Source: an uncultured Clostridia bacterium (GTDB taxonomy: Bacteria > Bacillota > Clostridia > Christensenellales > Aristaeellaceae). Taken from it: a stretch of DNA of 37,628 nucleotides. The stretch covers positions 1 to 37,628 of the forward strand of contig CANRLC010000023.1 of NCBI GenBank assembly GCA_947631405.1. Reading direction: 5' to 3'. The position numbers and the translations under genes were made by a program. How positions within the stretch are numbered: the first letter of the stretch is position 1; every line of letters begins with the position of its first letter. The notes under the pieces were generated by a model. The model ran no database searches and was not told where the DNA came from. It saw only the letters and a program-made list of their open reading frames with translations. Positions 32,515 through 37,628 of the stretch are shown here, piece after piece.

Positions 32515-34305
32515 ATGATCTATGGCAACAAGGAGGGCGTCCGCGACGCGCTCCTGCGGCAGATGGAGGCGCTCTACGAGCTGGAGGGCGACCCGGAGGT
32601 CTTCGCGCCGCCGGAGATGATCGACGCGCTGGCGGCGTTCACCGGGGCGATCAACCGGGAGATCAGCGTCTACGTCTCGCGCAGCGGCGAGGTGCTGGAC
32701 GTGACCATCGGGAGCCTTGAGAGCGTGGAGCTGCGCGACATGCGCCTGCGGCGAAACGCGCGGCGGCTGAGCATGGTGCGCTGCATCCACACGCACCCGG
32801 GCGGCGACGCGCACCTGTCCGACGTGGACATCAGCTCGCTGCGCGCGATGCGCTTTGACGCGATGGCGGCCATCGGCGTGCTGGAGGGGCGAGCGACGGG
32901 CGTGCAGGCGGCGTTTTTGACCGCGGGGAGCGGCGATCAGCCGGGCGTAAATGTCACGGCGGTCGTCTCGCCCCGCAGGCTGCCGCAGCGCGCGTGGATG
33001 GAGGCCATCGAGCAGGCTGACCGCGACGTGAGCCGGTGCGAGGATCCCGGCACGGGCGCGCGCGCGGAGCGCGCGCTGCTGGTCGGGCTGGACGGCGAGC
33101 GGTCGCTGGACGAGCTGGCGCTGCTGGCCGAGACGGCGGGGGCCGTCGTCGTGGGCAGGACGCTGCAAAAAAAGGCGCGGCCCGACGCGGCGACGTATGT
33201 CGGCAGCGGCAAGGCGGACGAGCTTTCGCTGGACGCGCAGGCGCTGGAGGCCGACCTGCTCATCGTGGACGACGAGCTGACCGGCGTGCAACTGCGCAAC
33301 CTCGAGGCGGCGCTGCGCGGCGTGAAGGTGATCGACCGCACGGCGCTCATCCTCGACATCTTCGCCCAGCGCGCGCAGTCGCGCGAGGGGCGCTTGCAGG
33401 TGGAATTGGCGCAGCTCGCCTATCAGCTGCCGCGGCTGCTGGGGCACGGCGTGAGCATGTCCCGGCTGGGCGGCGGCATCGGCACGCGCGGCCCCGGCGA
33501 GACGCGCCTCGAGCTGGACAGGCGGCGCATCCGCAGGCGGATGAGCGAGCTTCGCCGCGACATCGACGAGCTGACGCGCCAGCGCGGATTGCGCCGCGCG
33601 CGCCGCGAGCGCAGCGGCACGCCCGTGGCCGCGCTGGTGGGCTACACGAACGCGGGCAAATCGACGCTGCTGGGCAGGCTCAGCGGCGCGGATGTATTCG
33701 CCGAGGACATGCTCTTTGCCACGCTCGACCCGCTCGCACGCACGGCGGTGCTGCCGGGCGGCGGCTCTTGCGTGCTGGTGGACACGGTGGGCTTTATCAG
33801 CAAATTGCCGCATGCGCTGGTGGACGCCTTCCGCTCGACGCTGGAGGAGGCGCTGCTGGCGGACGTGCTGGTGATCGTCTCCGACGGCGCGTCGGAGGAG
33901 GTGGAGCGCCAGCACGACGTGGTGCTGGAGGTGCTCGCCTCGCTGGGCGCGGCGGACAAGCCGAAGATCGACGTGGTGAACAAGCGCGACCTGTGCGAGG
34001 GACGCCTGCCCATGTGGCCCGGCGCGATCGCGGTCAGCGCGAAGACGGGCGAGGGCATCGGCGACCTGCTCGAGGCGCTGCGAGATCGCCTCTCCGGCGC
34101 GCGGCGGCGTGTGCGCGTGTGCATTCCTTACGATCAGGGCGGCGCGCTGTCGCTGCTGCACGAGGCGAGCGACGTGCTGCGCGAGGAATACGAGACGGAC
34201 GGCGTGACCGTCGAGGCGATGATGGATGACGAGACGTGGGGCCGTCTGGCCGCGCGGCTTGGCGAGGCGCGGCTCACGCGCATCGAAGGGGAGGGAGACG
34301 CATGA
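32515..34305 (+). CDS. hflX: GTPase HflX with JAMM-like N-terminal extension
   Basis: HflX is a ribosome-associated GTPase that splits stalled or stress-damaged ribosomes. The 596-residue product has the HflX N-terminal domain from about 185 (YVGSGKADE), the GPGETRLE motif, a coiled coil, and the GTPase domain with GYTNAGKST at 376-384, DTVGF at 423-427 and NKRD at 489-492. Ahead of these are about 180 extra residues. They contain HTHPGGDAHLSDVD at 92-105, which fits the JAMM metalloprotease pattern H-x-H-x7-S-x2-D exactly (H92, H94, S102, D105), with E49 or E59 as a possible fourth residue. A similar extension occurs in clostridial HflX. Whether it is catalytic is unknown. The stop overlaps the next start. 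Confidence 0.94.
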   Translation: MIYGNKEGVRDALLRQMEALYELEGDPEVFAPPEMIDALAAFTGAINREISVYVSRSGEVLDVTIGSLESVELRDMRLRRNARRLSMVRCIHTHPGGDAHLSDVDISSLRAMRFDAMAAIGVLEGRATGVQAAFLTAGSGDQPGVNVTAVVSPRRLPQRAWMEAIEQADRDVSRCEDPGTGARAERALLVGLDGERSLDELALLAETAGAVVVGRTLQKKARPDAATYVGSGKADELSLDAQALEADLLIVDDELTGVQLRNLEAALRGVKVIDRTALILDIFAQRAQSREGRLQVELAQLAYQLPRLLGHGVSMSRLGGGIGTRGPGETRLELDRRRIRRRMSELRRDIDELTRQRGLRRARRERSGTPVAALVGYTNAGKSTLLGRLSGADVFAEDMLFATLDPLARTAVLPGGGSCVLVDTVGFISKLPHALVDAFRSTLEEALLADVLVIVSDGASEEVERQHDVVLEVLASLGAADKPKIDVVNKRDLCEGRLPMWPGAIAVSAKTGEGIGDLLEALRDRLSGARRRVRVCIPYDQGGALSLLHEASDVLREEYETDGVTVEAMMDDETWGRLAARLGEARLTRIEGEGDA

Positions 34306-35051
34306 CGGTCGTTCGGGCGGTCGCGACGCTGATGCTGGGCGTCAGCATGATCTTCGATTCGTGGGGCTATGTGATGCCACATCAGGATCCCAGCGACATC
34401 CTCATCCTCGTCAACAAGCAGAACCGCGCGCCGATCGTGCCGATGACGCTGGTCAAGCCCGACGTCGAGCCGACTAGCGACGCGGTCAGCGAGAACATCT
34501 ACATGCGGCCGGAGGCCGCCGCCGCGCTGGAGGAGCTGTTCGCGGGCGCGGCGCAGGACGGCATCACGCTCTACGCGACGAGCGGCTTTCGCAGCTACAG
34601 CACGCAGAAGGCGATCTTCGAGCGCAAGCTGGAGCGCATGAGCGAGGAATCGGCCAACCGCAGCGTGGCCAAGCCCGGCTACAGCGAGCATCAGACCGGG
34701 CTGGCGATGGACGTGGAGGGCGAGACGACGCGCGGCACAGGCCTGACCGCCGCCTTCGGCGATTCGCCGGAGGGGAAATGGCTGGCCGCGCACTGCCACG
34801 AATACGGATTCATCATCCGCTATCCCAAGGGCAAGACGGACATCACCGGCTACATCTACGAGCCGTGGCACGTCCGCTACGTCGGCAAGGAGGCGGCCGG
34901 GGAGATCACCGATCTCGGCGTGACGTTTGAGGAATACATCCTGCTCATGCGCGGCGACCGTGTGCAGGGCCTGCGCGAGGCGAGCAAAACGGACGCGGCA
35001 ACGACCGCGGAGACGACGGAGGAAACGGAGGCGGCGCGAGATGAAAGCTAA
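34302..35051 (+). CDS. VanY-type D,D-carboxypeptidase (peptidase M15B), first of a tandem pair
   Basis: A 249-residue peptidoglycan peptidase. Motifs are SGFRSYS at 94-100, SEHQTGLAMD at 128-137 with zinc ligands H130 and D137, and EPWH at 187-190 with catalytic E187 and ligand H190. A weak N-terminal hydrophobic stretch (about 3-25) probably acts as a signal or anchor. The last roughly 25 residues are Thr/Glu-rich. It should remove terminal D-Ala from wall peptides outside the cell. A resistance role is not implied, because vanH, vanA and vanX relatives are absent here. The ATG at 34302 overlaps the hflX stop by four bases. Confidence 0.9.
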   Translation: MTVVRAVATLMLGVSMIFDSWGYVMPHQDPSDILILVNKQNRAPIVPMTLVKPDVEPTSDAVSENIYMRPEAAAALEELFAGAAQDGITLYATSGFRSYSTQKAIFERKLERMSEESANRSVAKPGYSEHQTGLAMDVEGETTRGTGLTAAFGDSPEGKWLAAHCHEYGFIIRYPKGKTDITGYIYEPWHVRYVGKEAAGEITDLGVTFEEYILLMRGDRVQGLREASKTDAATTAETTEETEAARDES

Positions 35052-35817
35052 ACGCGCGGCGATCGCGCTGCTGGCGCTGGCCGGCTTGTTTGCGGCGGCG
35101 AGCGCGGAGGAGCGGCTCGACCTGTCGGCGCTGGGGGACATCGAGGAGGCCGCGCCCATCGAGGACGGGGCCGCGCAGGAGGCCGGCGAGTGGACGTATC
35201 CCATCGCCTACGAGCTGCTCAAAACGAGCGACTACATCGCGCTCGTCAACCGCGATCACCTGCTGGGCGAGGAGGACATCCCGGACGATCTGGTCGATCT
35301 GACCTGCCGCAAGATCAGCTACGACCCGATCCAGATGCGCGCCGTCGCGGCGGACGCCCTCTCGGAGCTGTTCGACGCGGCGAGCGAGGACGGCGTCACG
35401 CTCTACGCGCACTCCGGCTACCGCAGCTACCGCACGCAAAAGACGATGTACTACAACCGCCTCGACTCCAACAACGGCGTGGACGACGGCGTCGTGCAGT
35501 ACCCCGGCGCGTCCGATCACCAGACGGGGCTGGGCATCGACGTCATCAACAAGGCGGGCATCGGCAAGCGCTTCACCAACGCCTTCGCCGACACGAAGGA
35601 GGGCAAGTGGCTCGCGGAGCACTGCTGGGATCACGGCTTCATCCTGCGCTACCAGCAGGACAAGGAGGCGCTGACCGGCATCACCTACGAGTCGTGGCAT
35701 CTGCGCTATGTCGGCGTGCAGGTGGCGCAGTATATGGAAAAGCGGCACCTGTGTCTGGAGGAATTTACCGAGGAATGGACGGCGGCGGCCGCCGCCTACG
35801 AAGGAGCAGCCCAATGA
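35041..35817 (+). CDS. VanY-type D,D-carboxypeptidase (peptidase M15B), second of a tandem pair
   Basis: A 258-residue paralogue of the preceding gene. It has a clear signal peptide (about 1-22, cleavage near AASAEE). SGYRSYR is near 126-132, and SDHQTGLGID at 158-167 supplies zinc ligands H160 and D167. ESWH at 217-220 supplies E217 and H220. All catalytic residues are present. The two peptidases are alike in layout but clearly diverged in sequence, so the duplication is not recent. The start lies 11 bases inside the previous gene, and the stop overlaps the next gene by four bases, so the three are coupled. Confidence 0.9.
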   Translation: MKAKRAAIALLALAGLFAAASAEERLDLSALGDIEEAAPIEDGAAQEAGEWTYPIAYELLKTSDYIALVNRDHLLGEEDIPDDLVDLTCRKISYDPIQMRAVAADALSELFDAASEDGVTLYAHSGYRSYRTQKTMYYNRLDSNNGVDDGVVQYPGASDHQTGLGIDVINKAGIGKRFTNAFADTKEGKWLAEHCWDHGFILRYQQDKEALTGITYESWHLRYVGVQVAQYMEKRHLCLEEFTEEWTAAAAAYEGAAQ

Positions 35818-36437
35818 GCACCATCATCGACATCTCCCAACCGCTGCAGGCGGGCATGTTCGTCTATCCCGGCGACCCGCAGTTTTCCAGCCGCGTGGTC
35901 AACAGCTTCAGGAAGGGCAACATGTGCGAGGTCAGCGAGCTGACCCTCGGCAGCCATTGCGGCACGCACATCGACGCGCCGCTGCATATGATCCCGGACG
36001 GCGAGACGTTGGACGCTTTGCCGCTGCACCTGTTCATCGGGCCGTGCCGCGTGCTGACGATGCCCGCCGCCGTCATCAGCGAGCGAATGCTCGCCGAACG
36101 CGACATCGGGGAAGGGGAGCGCATCCTGCTGCGCACCGATCCCAACGGGGAGTATCGCGGGGATCGCTTCAATCCCGCGGTGCTCAGCATGCGCGCCGCG
36201 CAGTATCTGGCGCAAAAGCGCGTGCGGCTCGTCGGCATCGATTCGCCGACGGTCGAAAACATGGAGCTGTGCGACGGCGAGATTCACCGCACGCTCATGC
36301 GCGCGGGCGTGGCCATTCTGGAGGGGCTTTGCCTCGAGGAGGCCACGCGGGAGCGCTACATGCTCAGCGCGCTGCCGCTGCGGCTGACGGGCGAAAACGG
36401 CGCGCCCTGCCGCGCGGTGCTGATCGAAGAGGAATAA
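35814..36437 (+). CDS. Cyclase/arylformamidase-family hydrolase (KynB-like)
   Basis: A 207-residue protein of the cyclase family of metal-dependent hydrolases, which includes kynurenine formamidase and isatin hydrolase. The start IIDISQPL, YPGDP, and the metal-binding signature SHCGTHIDAPLH at 47-58 (H48, H52, D54, H58) are diagnostic. GIDSPTVEN and AILEGL later are also typical. No tryptophan catabolism genes are near, so the substrate is unknown; calling it KynB would overreach. It starts in an ATGA overlap with the second VanY gene. Confidence 0.88.
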   Translation: MSTIIDISQPLQAGMFVYPGDPQFSSRVVNSFRKGNMCEVSELTLGSHCGTHIDAPLHMIPDGETLDALPLHLFIGPCRVLTMPAAVISERMLAERDIGEGERILLRTDPNGEYRGDRFNPAVLSMRAAQYLAQKRVRLVGIDSPTVENMELCDGEIHRTLMRAGVAILEGLCLEEATRERYMLSALPLRLTGENGAPCRAVLIEEE

Positions 36438-36466
36438 AGGGAAACAAAACAGGGGAGGAAGACGAC

Positions 36467-37480
36467 ATGAACATTCTCTTGACGGGCGGCGCGGGCTTCA
36501 TCGGCTCGCATACCTGCGTGGAGCTGCTGAACGCCGGGCACGGCGTGGTGGTGGTGGATAACCTCTACAACAGCAGCGAGAAGGCGATCGAGCGCGTGCG
36601 CGAGCTGACGGGAAAGCCCGTCCGCTTCTACCGCGAGGACGCCTGCGACGGCGCGGCGCTTGATCGCATCTTCGCCGAGAACGCGATCGACGCGGTGATC
36701 CACTTCGCCGCCTACAAGGCGGTGGGCGAGTCGGTCGCAAAGCCGCTGGAATACTATCGCAACAACCTCGACTGCACGTTGACCGTCTGCGAGGCGATGC
36801 GCCGCGCGGGCGTGAAGCGCTTCATCTTCAGCTCGTCCGCGACGGTGTACGGCGTGCCGGATCACATGCCGCTGGACGAGACGATGCCCACGGGCTGCAC
36901 CAATCCCTACGGCTGGACGAAATTCATGAACGAGCGCATCCTCACCGACGTCGCGCACGCGAACCCGGACTGGTCGGTGGTGCTGCTGCGCTACTTCAAT
37001 CCCATCGGCGCGCACGAGAGCGGGCGCATCGGCGAGATGCCGAACGGCATCCCCAACAACCTCTTGCCGTATGTGTCGCAGGTGGCTGCGGGGAAGCTCG
37101 AAAAGCTGCACGTCTTCGGCGACGACTATCCCACGCCGGACGGCACGGGCGTGCGCGACTACATCCACGTCGTCGATCTGGCGCGCGGGCATGTCGCCGC
37201 GGCGGACTACGCGGCGACGCACACGGGCGTGGAGATCGTGAATCTGGGCACCGGGCGCGGGTACAGCGTGCTGGAGATCGTGCGCGCCTTTGAGCGGGTG
37301 AACGGCGTCAAGGTGCCCTACGTCATCGAAGCGCGCCGCGCGGGGGACATCGCCGAGTGCTGGGCCGACGCCTCCAAGGCGAAGGCGCTGCTGGGCTGGG
37401 AGGCGCAAAAGACGCTGGAGGACATGTGCCGCGACGCGTGGCGCTGGCAGACGAGCAATCCCAACGGATACGAGGATTGA
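36467..37480 (+). CDS. galE: UDP-glucose 4-epimerase
   Basis: GalE interconverts UDP-glucose and UDP-galactose, supplying galactosyl units for wall or capsule polymers. The 337-residue product has the NAD-binding GGAGFIGS at 7-14, VDNLYNSS, HFAAYKAVGES, the SSSATVYG catalytic serine region near 122-129, and the Y148-x3-K152 pair in NPYGWTK. LRYFNPIGAH and the late RAGDIAECWAD segment are family-typical. The ATG at 36467 follows GGGGAGG. It ends the gene run; a terminator starts 23 bases after its stop. Confidence 0.96.
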   Translation: MNILLTGGAGFIGSHTCVELLNAGHGVVVVDNLYNSSEKAIERVRELTGKPVRFYREDACDGAALDRIFAENAIDAVIHFAAYKAVGESVAKPLEYYRNNLDCTLTVCEAMRRAGVKRFIFSSSATVYGVPDHMPLDETMPTGCTNPYGWTKFMNERILTDVAHANPDWSVVLLRYFNPIGAHESGRIGEMPNGIPNNLLPYVSQVAAGKLEKLHVFGDDYPTPDGTGVRDYIHVVDLARGHVAAADYAATHTGVEIVNLGTGRGYSVLEIVRAFERVNGVKVPYVIEARRAGDIAECWADASKAKALLGWEAQKTLEDMCRDAWRWQTSNPNGYED

Positions 37481-37502
37481 GCAAGGCCAATCGCATAAGG
37501 AA

Positions 37503-37537
37503 CCGCCCCGGTCTTCACAGGCCGGGGCGGATTTTTT
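37503..37537 (+). terminator. Intrinsic terminator after galE
   Basis: A perfect nine-bp stem (37503-37511 with 37522-37530) with a ten-base loop is followed by ATTTTTT. It closes the run from glyA through galE. Confidence 0.9.
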
Positions 37538-37628
37538 GATCCTGATTGGATTCATACTAGGCCTTGTTTGAAAAATAGTGAAGCATAGTGCTATTTCAAC
37601 AAAACGGAAATAGCACCAATGTAAACGA
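37538..37628. other. AT-rich right edge with a 10-bp hairpin
   Basis: After the galE terminator the base composition drops sharply in GC. GTGCTATTTC at 37588-37597 pairs perfectly with 37607-37616 across a nine-base loop, and ATAGTG also occurs just upstream. There is no T-run and no start of a recognisable gene. It could be the end of a mobile element lying beyond the window or a regulatory hairpin; the sequence stops too soon to tell. Confidence 0.45.

Noticed and set aside
34302-35817. Vancomycin resistance locus
   Set aside because: Only VanY-type peptidases are present; no VanH, VanA, VanX or VanRS-type cluster is adjacent. The two-component system upstream is 4 kb away and coupled to a different gene.
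35814-36437. Kynurenine formamidase (kynB)
   Set aside because: The family signature is present, but there is no tryptophan catabolism context and the family is functionally mixed, so only the family is named.

Overview
The window is a GC-rich stretch of a Gram-positive, endospore-forming anaerobe. Several things support this: spoIVA, the clostridial order secD-secF-recJ-rel-dtd-MBL-hemZ, a complete rnfCDGEAB cluster, mutS2 with a C-terminal Smr domain, and clostridial-type hflX with a long N-terminal extension. The best guess is a high-GC member of the Clostridia (Bacillota). The genus cannot be read from the sequence. Every convincing gene is on the + strand. Many genes overlap by 4 to 31 bases or sit just behind a Shine-Dalgarno site. 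Long open frames on the - strand are compositional shadows of these genes.

Layout: the tail of an unidentified gene (2-187); secDF, protein export (245-2430); recJ, rel, dtd, a metallo-hydrolase, hemZ, an unknown protein, a cyclophilin and zapA (2558-11641); a 401-base spacer carrying one copy of a dispersed repeat (11642-12042); a U32 family protein and mutS2 (12043-16805); an HtrA-like protease and spoIVA with a candidate sigma-E promoter (16905-19588); the Rnf operon behind a strong housekeeping promoter (19706-26610); a second, inverted copy of the dispersed repeat (26611-26936); a TraX-like membrane protein coupled to a two-component system (26937-29858); a repeat-bearing spacer, then glyA, a cysteine desulfurase, hflX, two VanY-type peptidases, a cyclase-family hydrolase and galE (30118-37480). 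The right edge is noticeably AT-rich and carries a 10-bp hairpin.

The most striking gene is rnfG. It encodes about 730 residues instead of the usual roughly 200. The normal membrane-anchored FMN-binding RnfG domain is followed by five more FMN_bind-type repeats, each with its own candidate flavinylation threonine. A ten-unit Pro-Thr-Ala-Glu linker lies between the third and fourth added repeats. With RnfD this predicts up to seven covalent flavins in one Rnf complex, most of them outside the membrane. This looks like a flavin wire that could carry electrons from the Rnf complex into or across the cell wall.

The second unusual feature is a 120-bp sequence present twice in opposite orientation with no mismatch, 14.8 kb apart (11814-11933 and 26715-26834). 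Each copy sits inside a larger element bracketed by two copies of a terminator-like hairpin. The hairpin sequence differs between the two loci but is duplicated within each. This resembles a small mobile element that targets terminators, or a structured RNA cassette.
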